Under the pieces are notes generated by a model that saw only the letters and a list, made by a program, of their open reading frames with translations, was not told where the DNA came from and ran no database searches. From positions 42,343 through 106,342 of the forward strand of contig NZ_JARHTQ010000027.1 in assembly GCF_029223525.1 (NCBI RefSeq): a stretch of 64,000 nt of DNA, given 5' to 3'. The DNA comes from Streptantibioticus ferralitis. GTDB lineage: Bacteria; Actinomycetota; Actinomycetes; Streptomycetales; Streptomycetaceae. Of this stretch, positions 1 to 10,673 are shown one piece after another (the first letter of the stretch is position 1; each line of letters opens with the position of its first letter). A program made the translations under genes and the position numbers.

Positions 1-35
1 GGAAAAGGGGCGCTCTACTACTGAGCTACACCCGC
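1..35 (-). tRNA. tRNA-Gly (anticodon UCC), 5' part only
   Basis: Read on the minus strand, the sequence starts GCGGGTG (acceptor arm), then TA, a D-arm GCTC-AGTAGTA-GAGC, and the 5' anticodon stem CCCCT followed by TT-TCC, placing anticodon UCC (Gly, GGA codons) with U33 in front. The gene runs off the left edge within the anticodon loop, so its 3' half cannot be checked. A possible promoter lies at 83-114. Confidence 0.85.
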
Positions 36-82
36 GCGGTTCGGTGACTCGGCCTTTCGGCCTCGCCCCCGGCGCGCTTCAG

Positions 83-114
83 ACTTTAGCTGATCACCAG
101 GGGTGCCTGTCCAA
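83..114 (-). promoter_or_regulatory. Candidate promoter of tRNA-Gly
   Basis: On the minus strand a TAAAGT box (plus positions 83-88) lies about 48 nt before the tRNA 5' end. A TTGGAC box (109-114) lies 20 nt further upstream. TAAAGT is the kind of -10 seen at stable-RNA promoters in Streptomyces; the 20-nt spacer is longer than usual, so the -35 call is tentative. Confidence 0.4.
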
Positions 115-189
115 TCGGCGCCCCAACTCCCCGTCCCCCAGGCCCTCATGGGTCCTATGCCCCACTCTGTCCGGCCCTGGGTTCGGGGC

Positions 190-1048
190 GCGTTTGCCCC
201 AGGAGAGCCGCACCCCTGCGCGGGACCGGGGTTCCACCCCAAGAAACCCGCACCCTGCGGAGGGCCGGGCCATGCCCCCGAGAAAACGCCGCCCCTCCAC
301 AGCGGGGGCGGGTGCGTGCGCCCCAAGAAAGTCGCGGCCCCGGTGGAGAGCCGGACCGCGCCCCGAGGAAAGCGCCCTTGTGAAGGTCTGGGGTGAGGCC
401 CGCGAGAAAGCCCCCAGCCCGCAGCGGACCGGAGGCGCGCCCCCAGGAAAGCGTTGTCTCTTCCGTGGTGGGCCGGGGTGCGCCCCGAGAAACCGTTGTC
501 TCTTCCGCGGTGGGGCGGGGGTGCGCCCCCAGGAAAGCGTTGTCTCTTCCGTGTGGGGCGGGGGTGCGCCCCCAGGAAAGCGCTTTCTCTTCCGCGCCGA
601 GGCGGGGTGCGCCCCCAAGAGACCGTTGTCTCCTCCGAGCTGGGGCGGGGGCGTGCGCCCCAGGAAAGCGTCGTCTCCTCCGAGCTGGGGCCGGGGCGCG
701 CGCCCAAGAAACCGTTGTCTCCTCTGCACTGGGCCGGGGTGCACCCCCGAGAAACTGTTGTCTCTTCCGCGCGTGGCCGGGGCGCGCCCCCAGGAAACCG
801 TTGTCTCCTCCGAGCTGGGGCTGGGGGCGCATGCCCCAGAAAGCCGCGCCCCGGTGGAGGGCCGGGAGCGTGCCCCAAGAAAGTCGCGCCGCCGCGGAGT
901 GCCGGGGGCGCGTCCCGAACAAAGAGCCCCGTGGGGTCTGGGGGCGAAGCCCCCGGGAAAGCCCCATGCCCGCAGGGGGCCGGGGGCATGCCCCCAGAAA
1001 GAGCCGCCCGCAGCGGGGGGGCTGGGGGCGAAGCCCCCAGAAAAGAAC
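190..1048. repeat. Tandem array of about 20 degenerate ~43-bp G/C-rich units
   Basis: A C-run followed by an A-rich hexamer (AGGAAA, AAGAAA, GAGAAA or CAGAAA) recurs with the hexamer near 445, 487, 531, 574, 617, 662, 706, 749, 792, 837, 877, 917, 955, 995 and 1038, and more loosely from about 195. Steps are 38-45 bp, mostly 42-45. In the central units the hexamer is followed by GTTGTCTCTTCC or GTTGTCTCCTCC, then a G-run. Unit junctions such as GGGGGTGCGCCCCC or GGGGGCGAAGCCCCC can fold into short hairpins. Several frames on both strands stay open only because stop codons are rare in this composition; I see no ribosome binding sites and no domain, so I treat it as non-coding. It lies downstream of lsrL and may form its 3' untranslated region. 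Confidence 0.85.
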
Positions 1049-1074
1049 CCCTTACCTATCCGCAGAGGAATCGT

Positions 1075-1392
1075 TTAGCGTGCGGCGTCGAACGCCTCGT
1101 ACACCTTCTTGGGAATCCGCCCCCGCGGCGGCACATCGAAACCGTGCGACCGTGCCCAGGCCCGCACCGCCGCCGGGTCCGGAGCGACCGAGGTGCGCTT
1201 GTATGCCTTGCCCGAGCGGCTGCGGCGGCGGCCGGCCTTCAGGTAGGGCGTCAACGCATCGCGGAGCTTGTCCGCATTCGCGGCGGAGAGGTCGATCTCG
1301 TAAGTCTTGCCGTCAAGGCCGAACGCGACCGTTTCCTCTGCTTCGCCGCCGTCGATGTCGTCGGAGAGGGTGACCACCACGCGCTGCGCCAT
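1075..1392 (-). CDS. lsrL: Lsr2-family nucleoid-associated protein (LsrL-type paralogue)
   Basis: This 105-residue protein fits the Lsr2 family of small xenogeneic silencers that dimerise through an N-terminal beta-rich domain and bind the minor groove of AT-rich DNA with a C-terminal domain. The start MAQRVVVTLSDDIDG, the dimerisation region EIDLSAANADKLR (32-44) and the DNA-contacting RGR at 90-92 within PPRGRIPKKV are all visible. Streptomyces usually has two Lsr2 proteins; the location next to purS matches my recollection of the secondary paralogue lsrL. The ATG at 1392 is preceded by GAAAGGACC. It is divergent from purS, and the tandem repeat array begins about 30 bp after its stop. The family is well supported; which paralogue it is rests on remembered synteny. 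Confidence 0.9.
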   Translation of the reverse strand: MAQRVVVTLSDDIDGGEAEETVAFGLDGKTYEIDLSAANADKLRDALTPYLKAGRRRSRSGKAYKRTSVAPDPAAVRAWARSHGFDVPPRGRIPKKVYEAFDAAR

Positions 1393-1758
1393 GGATATCG
1401 GTCCTTTCGTGCGGCAACGGCTGCACGGGTACGTATCGGTACCTATGTCGTCCGCCCTGACGTGCGGAGATGTGCCGTAGCCGACTGGTCGGGGTCAATG
1501 CGTTTTGATTTGCACAAGGGACGGTATTACGAGCGGAAGCTGTGGCATATTTCCCTGCCCCATCGCACCGCAATCGGGACCATACGGTTTTCCTTGCGTT
1601 TTCCACAGAGGTTACCCCGGTCGATGCCTAACCGTGATGGGGCAACCGGGATATCTATGCGCGTAGATTTTCCGGACAGGTACGCTGAGAGCACTTCGGA
1701 GGTCGCCGCAGCCGCCGCCTTCGAGGTCACCTCACGCACCACACCACCGGGAGTGCAC
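1393..1758. promoter_or_regulatory. Divergent lsrL/purS control region
   Basis: This 366-bp gene-free stretch is clearly lower in G+C than its surroundings and must hold the promoters of lsrL and the purSQL operon. It contains the inverted repeat GGTAC-N6-GTACC at 1428-1443, about 36 bp upstream of the lsrL start. It also has TTTTCCACA at 1599-1607, one base away from the DnaA box TTGTCCACA. I could not assign -10/-35 boxes with confidence and see no riboswitch. Confidence 0.5.
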
Positions 1759-2004
1759 GTGGCACGCGTCGTAGTCGACGTCATGCTCAAGCCGGAGATC
1801 CTCGACCCCCAGGGCCAGGCGGTGCAGCGCGCACTTCCTCGCCTGGGCTTCGAAGGGATCTCGGACGTCCGCCAGGGCAAGCGATTTGAACTCGAAGTCG
1901 AGGGGCCGGTCGACGACGACGCCCTCGCCCGTATCCACAAGATCGCCGAGAGTTTTCTCGCCAACACCGTGATCGAGGACTTCACCGTGAGGGTCGACTC
2001 GTGA
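1759..2004 (+). CDS. purS: Phosphoribosylformylglycinamidine synthase subunit PurS
   Basis: This 81-residue protein is the small structural subunit of the three-part FGAM synthase (PurS-PurQ-PurL), which converts FGAR, glutamine and ATP to FGAM in purine synthesis. [18 protein letters not shown] at the start and the end with NTVIEDFTV are typical of the family, and the length is normal. I chose the GTG at 1759 because GGGAG sits 5 nt before it; an in-frame GTG at 1753 is less well placed. The stop overlaps the purQ start by 4 nt (GTGA), so the two are translationally coupled, matching the fixed stoichiometry of the complex. Confidence 0.95.
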   Translation: MARVVVDVMLKPEILDPQGQAVQRALPRLGFEGISDVRQGKRFELEVEGPVDDDALARIHKIAESFLANTVIEDFTVRVDS

Positions 2005-2731
2005 CAGCCCACCCGTCGCCCGCCACCACCCTCGACGGGGGCCTTTCGGGCCGCGGTAACACTCGGATCGGAGTCGTCACCTTCCCCGGTTCGCTCGACG
2101 ACCAGGACGCCCTGCGCGCGGTGAAGCTCGCCGGGGCCGAGCCGGTCTCGCTGTGGCACCGCGACAAGGATCTGCGGCAGGTCGACGCGGTCGTGCTGCC
2201 GGGTGGTTTCTCCTACGGGGACTACCTGCGCTGCGGCGCCATCGCCCGCTTCTCGCCGATCATGGAGATGATCATCGAGGGCGCCAAGCAGGGCCTGCCG
2301 GTTCTCGGTATCTGCAACGGATTCCAGATCCTGTGTGAATCCCATCTGCTGCCCGGTGCGTTGACCCGCAACGACCATCTGCACTTCATCTGCCGCGACC
2401 AGAAGCTGCGGATCGAGAACGCCTCGACCGCCTGGACCGCCGACTACCAGCAGGGCCAGGAGATCACCGTCCCGCTGAAGAACGGCGAGGGCGGCTACGT
2501 CGCAGACGAGCGCACCCTGGACATGCTGGAGGCCGAGGGCCGGGTGGTGGCCCGCTACCTCGATCTGAACCCCAACGGCTCGCGCCGCGACATCGCGGGC
2601 ATCACCAACGAGGCCGGAAACGTGGTCGGTCTGATGCCGCACCCCGAGCACGCGGTCGAGCCGCTGACCGGCCCGACGACCGAGGGCCTCGGATTCTTCA
2701 CCTCGATCCTGAAGCAACTGGTGAAAGCGTA

Positions 2732-2732
<1 letters not shown>
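2001..2732 (+). CDS. purQ: Phosphoribosylformylglycinamidine synthase, glutaminase subunit PurQ
   Basis: This is a class I glutamine amidotransferase that releases ammonia from glutamine for PurL. The nucleophile Cys105 lies in VLGICNGFQ, and His214 and Glu216 in [11 protein letters not shown] complete the triad. It has 243 residues, somewhat longer than usual because of a 20-residue N-terminal extension ([11 protein letters not shown]...) before the conserved [10 protein letters not shown]. No later in-frame start fits, and the GTG at 2001 has AGGG 7 nt upstream and overlaps the purS stop. The stop overlaps the purL start by one base (TAATG). Confidence 0.95.
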
Positions 2733-4981
<2,249 letters not shown>

Positions 4982-5144
4982 CGCCCCTTCTTTCCGGGTG
5001 CGGCGGGCCTGGTACCGCCGGTCCGGTCGGGTGTGGTTGCTCGCCGTCGCGGCGAGGAACCACGGCGGCGTGGCCCGGCGGCGCCGAACCGGCCGGTGCC
5101 CACCGCACCTCCCAGGCCCGCCGCAGGCGGTTACGCTCACGATC

Positions 5145-5936
5145 ATGCCGCCGCGTACCCGTAAAGCACGCTCCTACGATCCGGCCAGGACCCGCGCCGC
5201 CGTCAGCGCCCAGTTCGGGCACGTACGGGATGTGGTGCGCGGGCTCGGTACGGAGCGGCTCGCCGCGCCGACCCGGCTCGGCGACTGGACGGTGCGTGAA
5301 CTGCTGGCGCACATCTCCATGGCCCTGCAGAGCGTGAACCGCGCCTTGGAGCAGCCCGCCCCGGCCGCACCGGAACTCGCCGTCGCCGACTGGGCGTTGG
5401 CGACGGCGGCGCGCGCCGGGGAGATCGGCGAGGACGCCCGCGCACTGGCGGCCGGCGCGGACCCGGCCGAACTGCTGGAACGTACCGCGGCCCGGTTCGC
5501 GGAACTGGCCCCCGCCGCACCCGACGACCGCCCGGTCGCGGTTCGGGTGGGCGCGATGCGCCTCGATGACTACCTGGTGACCCGCTGCGTCGAACTCGTC
5601 GTCCACACGGATGACCTGTCCGACGCGCTGGGCATCGAGATCCCGTACGACCGGCAGGCGCTGGCCATCACCACCCGTCTGCTCGCCGACGCGTTCGCCG
5701 GGAAGGCGCCCGGCAACGCGGTCGAGCTACGGGTACCGCCGTACGCGGCGGTGCAGTGCGTCGCCGGGCCGCGGCACACCCGCGGGACGCCGCCGAACGT
5801 CGTCGAGACCGCGCCGCTGACCTGGATCCGGTTGGCCACCGGCCGCACCTCCTGGGCGGACGCGATGAGTTCCGCCGAGGTGTCGGCAAGCGGCGAGCGG
5901 GCTGATCTCTCCGGCTATCTGCCGGTGCTGGGGTGA
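5145..5936 (+). CDS. DinB/maleylpyruvate-isomerase-type plus bacterial SCP-like domain protein
   Basis: This 263-residue two-domain protein of unknown role is widely kept between purL and purF in Streptomyces. Residues about 15-170 resemble the four-helix DinB/mycothiol-dependent isomerase N-domain: TRLGDWTVRELLAHIS (43-58) has the usual W and H. The C-terminal part, with ELRVPPYAAVQC and GPRHTRGTPPNVVETAPLTW, matches the bacterial sterol-carrier-protein-like (SCP_3) domain as I remember it. The start at 5145 (ATG) is preferred because the upstream open frame overlaps the end of purL and is not conserved-looking. Mycothiol use is known for some family members; nothing in the sequence shows the substrate. 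Confidence 0.75.
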   Translation: MPPRTRKARSYDPARTRAAVSAQFGHVRDVVRGLGTERLAAPTRLGDWTVRELLAHISMALQSVNRALEQPAPAAPELAVADWALATAARAGEIGEDARALAAGADPAELLERTAARFAELAPAAPDDRPVAVRVGAMRLDDYLVTRCVELVVHTDDLSDALGIEIPYDRQALAITTRLLADAFAGKAPGNAVELRVPPYAAVQCVAGPRHTRGTPPNVVETAPLTWIRLATGRTSWADAMSSAEVSASGERADLSGYLPVLG

Positions 5937-6014
5937 ATCCCGCCGGGCCGGGCGGCCGGCCGGTGTGACCCCATGTCCCCGTCGGGTCACCCTGTGGTGA
6001 GGGGCGATCCCCGG

Positions 6015-6052
6015 TTCGGACCAGTTCCGGACCTGCCCTAGACTCGGTGTCG
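6015..6052 (+). promoter_or_regulatory. purF promoter, probably giving a leaderless mRNA
   Basis: TTCGGA (6015-6020), an 18-nt spacer and TAGACT (6039-6044) precede the GTG start by 7 nt. Transcription would begin at or next to the start codon, and there is no Shine-Dalgarno sequence. Leaderless genes with this TANNNT-7-start layout are common in Streptomyces. Confidence 0.55.
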
Positions 6053-7569
6053 TGCCACGTGGTGACGGACGACTCAACCACGATCTCCTTCCCGGCGAGA
6101 AAGGCCCCCAGGACGCTTGCGGCGTCTTCGGCGTCTGGGCCCCGGGCGAAGAGGTCGCCAAGCTCACCTATTTCGGGCTGTACGCCCTGCAGCACCGCGG
6201 ACAGGAGTCCGCGGGCATCGCAGTGAGCAACGGCTCCCAGATCCTGGTCTTCAAGGACATGGGCCTGGTCTCCCAGGTCTTCGACGAGACCTCCCTCGGC
6301 TCCCTCAAGGGACATATCGCCGTCGGTCACGCGCGTTACTCGACCACCGGTGCCTCGGTGTGGGAGAACGCCCAGCCGACCTTCCGGGCCACCGCGCACG
6401 GCTCCATCGCGCTGGGCCACAACGGCAACCTGGTCAACACCGCCGAGCTGGCCGAGCTGGTCGCCAAGCTCCCGCAGGGCGACGGCCGGGCCACCAATGT
6501 CGCGGCCACCAACGACACCGACCTGGTGACCGCGCTGCTCGCCGGGCAGGTCGACGAGGACGGCAAGCCGCTGCCCCTCGAGGACGCCGCACAGCGTGTG
6601 CTGCCGACCGTCAAGGGCGCCTTCTGCCTGGTCTTCATGGACGAGCACACGCTCTACGCGGCGCGTGACCCGCAGGGCATCCGACCGCTGGTCCTGGGCC
6701 GTCTGGAGCGCGGCTGGGTGGTCGCCTCGGAGACCGCCGCCCTGGACATCGTCGGCGCCACGTTCGTCCGCGAGGTGGAGCCCGGCGAGCTGATCGCCGT
6801 CGACGAGAACGGGCTGCGCTCCTCCCGGTTCGCCGAGGCCAGGCCGAAGGGCTGTGTCTTCGAGTACGTCTACCTGGCGCGCCCGGACACCGACATCGCG
6901 GGCCGCAATGTCTACCTCTCGCGCGTCGAGATGGGCCGCAGGCTCGCCAAGGAGGCCCCGGTCGAGGCCGATCTGGTGATACCCACGCCGGAGTCGGGCA
7001 CCCCGGCCGCCGTCGGCTACGCCGAGGAGAGCGGCATCCCGTACGGCTCCGGCCTGGTGAAGAACTCCTATGTGGGCCGGACCTTCATCCAGCCGTCGCA
7101 GACCATTCGCCAACTGGGTATCCGCCTCAAGCTCAATCCGCTCAAGGAGGTCATCCGGGGCAAGCGCCTGGTGGTCGTCGACGACTCGATCGTCCGCGGC
7201 AACACCCAGCGGGCACTGGTCCGGATGCTGCGCGAGGCCGGTGCGGCCGAGGTCCATGTGCGGATCTCCTCGCCGCCGGTGAAGTGGCCCTGCTTCTTCG
7301 GCATCGACTTCGCGACCCGCGCCGAGCTGATCGCCAACGGCATGTCGGTCGAGGAGATCGGCAAGTCGCTGGGCGCCGACTCGCTGGCCTACATCTCCAT
7401 CGACGCCATGGTCGAGGCGACCACGATCGCCAAGCCCAACCTGTGCCGCGCCTGCTTCGACGGCGAGTATCCGATGGAGCTGCCCGACCCGGAGCTGTTG
7501 GGCAAGCAGCTGCTGGAGACCGAGCTCGCGGGCGGCCCGGACGCCGCGAACGCACTCCGTCGCCCCTAG
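6052..7569 (+). CDS. purF: Amidophosphoribosyltransferase PurF
   Basis: PurF makes 5-phosphoribosylamine from PRPP and glutamine, the first committed step of purine synthesis. It has 505 residues. The N-terminal nucleophile glutamine amidotransferase domain has Cys23 in DACGVFGVWAP after a short propeptide that would be removed, as in the Bacillus type. The phosphoribosyltransferase domain carries the PRPP loop VVVDDSIVRGNT, and cysteines in KWPCFFGID and LCRACFDGEYP fit the 4Fe-4S ligands of this type. The GTG at 6052 is supported by the promoter directly upstream. purM follows 35 bp later on the same strand and is probably co-transcribed. Confidence 0.96.
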   Translation: MPRGDGRLNHDLLPGEKGPQDACGVFGVWAPGEEVAKLTYFGLYALQHRGQESAGIAVSNGSQILVFKDMGLVSQVFDETSLGSLKGHIAVGHARYSTTGASVWENAQPTFRATAHGSIALGHNGNLVNTAELAELVAKLPQGDGRATNVAATNDTDLVTALLAGQVDEDGKPLPLEDAAQRVLPTVKGAFCLVFMDEHTLYAARDPQGIRPLVLGRLERGWVVASETAALDIVGATFVREVEPGELIAVDENGLRSSRFAEARPKGCVFEYVYLARPDTDIAGRNVYLSRVEMGRRLAKEAPVEADLVIPTPESGTPAAVGYAEESGIPYGSGLVKNSYVGRTFIQPSQTIRQLGIRLKLNPLKEVIRGKRLVVVDDSIVRGNTQRALVRMLREAGAAEVHVRISSPPVKWPCFFGIDFATRAELIANGMSVEEIGKSLGADSLAYISIDAMVEATTIAKPNLCRACFDGEYPMELPDPELLGKQLLETELAGGPDAANALRRP

Positions 7570-7604
7570 GGCTCGTAACCCCTCACACGAAAGATCTCAA
7601 GGCA

Positions 7605-8687
7605 ATGTCTTCAGAGACCTCGACTGCCGCAGGCGGCGCGAGCTACGCAGCCGCGGGCGTCGACATCGAGGCGGGCGACACCGCCGTCGAGCTGATGAAG
7701 CAGTGGGTGCGCAAGGCCACCCGCCCCGAGGTCGTCGGCGGCCTCGGCGGTTTCGCCGGGCTGTTCGACGCCAGCGCCCTGAAGCGCTACGAGCGGCCGC
7801 TGCTCGCCTCGGCCACCGACGGTGTCGGCACCAAGGTGGACATCGCCCGGCGGATGGGCGTGTACGACACCATCGGCCACGACCTGGTCGGCATGGTGGT
7901 GGACGACCTGGTGGTGTGCGGCGCCGAGCCGCTGTTCATGACCGACTACATCTGTGTGGGCAAGGTCTACCCCGAGCGGGTCGCCGCCATCGTCAAGGGC
8001 ATCGCCGAGGGGTGCGCGCTGGCCGGGTGCGCCCTGGTCGGCGGCGAGACCGCGGAGCACCCCGGTCTGCTGGGCGCCGATGACTTCGATGTGGCGGGCG
8101 CCGGTACGGGTGTGGTCGAGGCAGACCGCCTGCTGGGCGCGGATCGCATCCGAACGGGTGACGCGGTCATCGCTCTTGAGTCCTCAGGACTTCACTCGAA
8201 CGGGTACTCACTCGTTCGGCACGTGCTCTTCGACCGGGCGGGCTGGGCGCTGGACCGCGAGGTTCCGGAGCTCGGGCGGACGTTGGGCGAGGAACTGCTG
8301 GAGCCGACGAAGATCTACTCGCTGGACTGCCTGGCGCTCACCCGCACCACCGAGGTGCACGCCTTCTCGCACATCACCGGCGGCGGGCTGGCCAACAACC
8401 TGGCCCGGGTCATCCCCGACCAGTTGCACGCCACCGTCGACCGCTCGACCTGGACCCCGGCCCCGATCTTCGACCTGGTCGGCAGGTTGGGCGAGGTCAG
8501 CAGGCCGGAGCTGGAGAAGACTCTGAACATGGGCGTCGGCATGATCGCCGTGGTGCCCCAGGAGTCGGTCGACGTGGCGCTGGCCACCCTCGGTGATCGC
8601 GGTGTGGATGCCTGGGTGGCAGGCGAGATCGACGACCGGGGAGACCGCGCCGAGGCGGTGACGCTGACCGGCGACTACGCGGCGTAG
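7605..8687 (+). CDS. purM: Phosphoribosylformylglycinamidine cyclo-ligase (AIR synthetase) PurM
   Basis: PurM closes the imidazole ring of FGAM with ATP to give AIR. The protein has 360 residues, the normal length. SYAAAGVDIEAG (13-24), TDGVGTKVDIAR (71-82), LVGGETAEHPG and SHITGGGLANNLAR are standard AIRS-fold motifs. The ATG at 7605 is the start that places the conserved SYxxAGVD motif near the N-terminus; a weak AAGG lies just upstream. It follows purF by 35 bp and is followed by a possible hairpin terminator at 8696-8718. Confidence 0.96.
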   Translation: MSSETSTAAGGASYAAAGVDIEAGDTAVELMKQWVRKATRPEVVGGLGGFAGLFDASALKRYERPLLASATDGVGTKVDIARRMGVYDTIGHDLVGMVVDDLVVCGAEPLFMTDYICVGKVYPERVAAIVKGIAEGCALAGCALVGGETAEHPGLLGADDFDVAGAGTGVVEADRLLGADRIRTGDAVIALESSGLHSNGYSLVRHVLFDRAGWALDREVPELGRTLGEELLEPTKIYSLDCLALTRTTEVHAFSHITGGGLANNLARVIPDQLHATVDRSTWTPAPIFDLVGRLGEVSRPELEKTLNMGVGMIAVVPQESVDVALATLGDRGVDAWVAGEIDDRGDRAEAVTLTGDYAA

Positions 8688-8695
8688 CCACTCCG

Positions 8696-8718
8696 AAGAG
8701 GGGGCTCGCCCCGCTTCC
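8696..8718 (+). terminator. Weak hairpin after purM
   Basis: GAAG-A-GGGG and CCCC-G-CTTC can pair around a short loop just after the purM stop. There is no clear U-run, so this is a tentative actinobacterial-type terminator. Confidence 0.35.
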
Positions 8719-8832
8719 GGCCGTGAGTGTGCCGCAGTGACATCAGCGGTCGGAGGCGAACGAACTCAAGGAGAGGGCGCGACGAAACCCGGTCCGAGGC
8801 AGGCCCCGGACCGGGTGAGCAAGACGGAATCG

Positions 8833-9087
8833 TCAAGCGCGACGACGCTGCTGCGACGAGTGCTCCTCGGAGTCCTCGTCTTCGTCGTCCTCGTCGTTGT
8901 AGAGATCCGCGTACCGTGCGTACGGGTCGTTGTTCCGCTCATCGTCCTCTACGGGCTCCGGCTTTGCCGGTCGTGACGACGATGCGCCCAGCTCCTCGGC
9001 CAGACGTGAGAGATCCGTTCCGCCGCTGTTGTACTTCAGCTGGCGGGCGACCTTTGTCTGCTTGGCCTTGGCCCGGCCGCGCCCCAT
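8833..9087 (-). CDS. DUF3073 family protein
   Basis: An 84-residue protein conserved in actinomycetes with no known function. The start MGRGRAKAKQTKVARQLKYN is strongly basic and followed by TDLSRLAEELG; the tail is very acidic (NDEDDEDEDSEEH) and ends in QQRRRA. This pattern suggests a nucleic-acid- or protein-binding peptide, but that is inference. The ATG at 9087 follows TTGAGGGGGTC with good spacing. It is convergent with purM, with about 145 bp between them. Confidence 0.85.
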   Translation of the reverse strand: MGRGRAKAKQTKVARQLKYNSGGTDLSRLAEELGASSSRPAKPEPVEDDERNNDPYARYADLYNDEDDEDEDSEEHSSQQRRRA

Positions 9088-9338
9088 GGCTCGACCCCCT
9101 CAACGGCGGGGCTCGACGGCCCCGAGTCTTGACACGCGTTCATGAATGGGAACGGTCTCCATGGCGAAGACCGGTCCGTAGGGCTTCAACGGTACCTGCT
9201 TCCGCGCCCACACGGTACGTCGCCCGCACGACGCGCGTCGAAGCAGGGTCCGTTAACGGCCCCGTCCTAGCTGGTCAGCCACGATTTTACCTTCTTTCGC
9301 GACAAGACGGCCGCCGGGTCGTGGTACGGGTCACCCCG

Positions 9339-10451
9339 TCAGTCAACCGATGGGCGCAACCAGCTCTCGGCCGGGGTACGGTCGGCCATCCGCTGCTCGG
9401 CCAACCGGTCGGCGGCAGCAGCTGGCGGAATTCCGTCGGCCGCGGCGCGTTCGAATATTGCCAAAGTTGTGTCAAAGATCTTCGTGGCCTTTGCCTTCGC
9501 CCGGTCGAAATCGAACCCGTGCAACTCGTCGGCCACCTGGATCACGCCACCGGCATTCACCACGTAATCCGGGGCGTAAAGGATTCCGTGATCAGCCAGG
9601 TCCTTCTCGACCCCGGGGTGCGCCAGTTGGTTGTTGGCGGCGCCGCAGACAATCGATGCTGTGAGGTTGCGCACACTCGTGTCGTTCAGGGCGCCACCCA
9701 GTGCGCACGGTGCGTACACATCGAGATCGGCGCTGATCAGAGCCTCGGTGGTGGCGGCCGCCGCAACCTCGGGGTGCGCCGTGCGGATCCGCTCCACGGC
9801 CTCCGCGCGGACGTCGGTGATCACCACGATCGCGCCGTCCGCCAGCAGGTGCTCCACGAGGTGGTGGCCCACCTTGCCGACGCCCGCGATACCCACCCGG
9901 CGACCGCGCAGCGTCGGGTCGCCCCAGCGGACCTGCGCGGAGGCCCGCATGCCCTGGAAGACGCCGTACGCGGTGAGCACCGACGAGTCGCCGGCCCCGC
10001 CGTTCTCCGGGGAACGGCCGGTGGTCCACGGGTTCTCGGCGGCGATGACGTCCATGTCCGCGACGTAGGTGCCGACGTCGCACGCGGTCACGTAGCGACC
10101 GCCGAGCGAGGCGACGAACCGGCCGTAGGCACGCAGGAGTTCGGGCGTCTTGTCGACCGCCGGGTCGCCGATGATGACGGCCTTGCCGCCGCCGTGGTCG
10201 AGCCCCGCGAGAGCGTTCTTGTAGCTCATGCCGCGCGCGAGGTTCAGCGCGTCCTCGACGGCCGCCTCGTCGCTGGCGTACGGGAAGAAGCGGGTACCGC
10301 CGAGGGCGGGGCCCAGGGCGGTGGAGTGGATGGCGATGACGGCCTTCAGGCCGCTGTCGCGGTCCTGGCAGAGCACGACCTGCTCGTGTCCCCCCTGCTC
10401 CGATCGGAACAGCTTGGAGACCACGGAATCTGATGGACGTACGTCGGTCAC
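9339..10451 (-). CDS. vdh: Valine (branched-chain amino acid) dehydrogenase
   Basis: This 370-residue member of the Glu/Leu/Phe/Val dehydrogenase superfamily catalyses NAD-dependent oxidative deamination, in Streptomyces mainly of valine, supplying acyl-CoA precursors. The N-terminal domain has GPALGGTRF and the catalytic-lysine segment [11 protein letters not shown] (Lys90; Lys78 in SYKNA is the other conserved lysine). The Rossmann domain has [13 protein letters not shown]. The length matches known Vdh. The GTG at 10451 has GGGAG about 9 nt upstream. Valine rather than leucine or phenylalanine is inferred from genus and locus. Confidence 0.88.
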   Translation of the reverse strand: MTDVRPSDSVVSKLFRSEQGGHEQVVLCQDRDSGLKAVIAIHSTALGPALGGTRFFPYASDEAAVEDALNLARGMSYKNALAGLDHGGGKAVIIGDPAVDKTPELLRAYGRFVASLGGRYVTACDVGTYVADMDVIAAENPWTTGRSPENGGAGDSSVLTAYGVFQGMRASAQVRWGDPTLRGRRVGIAGVGKVGHHLVEHLLADGAIVVITDVRAEAVERIRTAHPEVAAAATTEALISADLDVYAPCALGGALNDTSVRNLTASIVCGAANNQLAHPGVEKDLADHGILYAPDYVVNAGGVIQVADELHGFDFDRAKAKATKIFDTTLAIFERAAADGIPPAAAADRLAEQRMADRTPAESWLRPSVD

Positions 10452-10673
10452 GGTGGTGACTCCCGAGGTCGGTGAATAAGCCCTCCGGGAGGGTAGGGGA
10501 GGGCCCGGTGAACAGAAGATTAGGCCCGTTCACACGCGGTAGCGCCCCCCGTGTCATGGATCACTCCCACGGCGGACGGAAGCCGTGGCCCAAGGGGGCG
10601 GTGGGTGGGAGACGGGAGGGCGGCTGGCGTGGCACGATGCGGCATACAGACGGCGACGAGGGAGCTGGTGGGC

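Noticed and set aside
190..1048. CRISPR array
   Set aside because: The whole unit is repeated and degenerate; there are no unique spacers between constant repeats and no cas genes nearby.
18..1078. Several long open frames on both strands through the repeat array
   Set aside because: They overlap each other in most frames, encode Arg/Pro/Gly-rich low complexity that mirrors the DNA repeats, and lack ribosome binding sites or domains; stop codons are simply rare in this composition.
8737..8976. Small hydrophobic open frame opposite the DUF3073 gene
   Set aside because: The run of Val and Leu is the reverse complement of the acidic Asp/Glu tail of DUF3073; no ribosome binding site.
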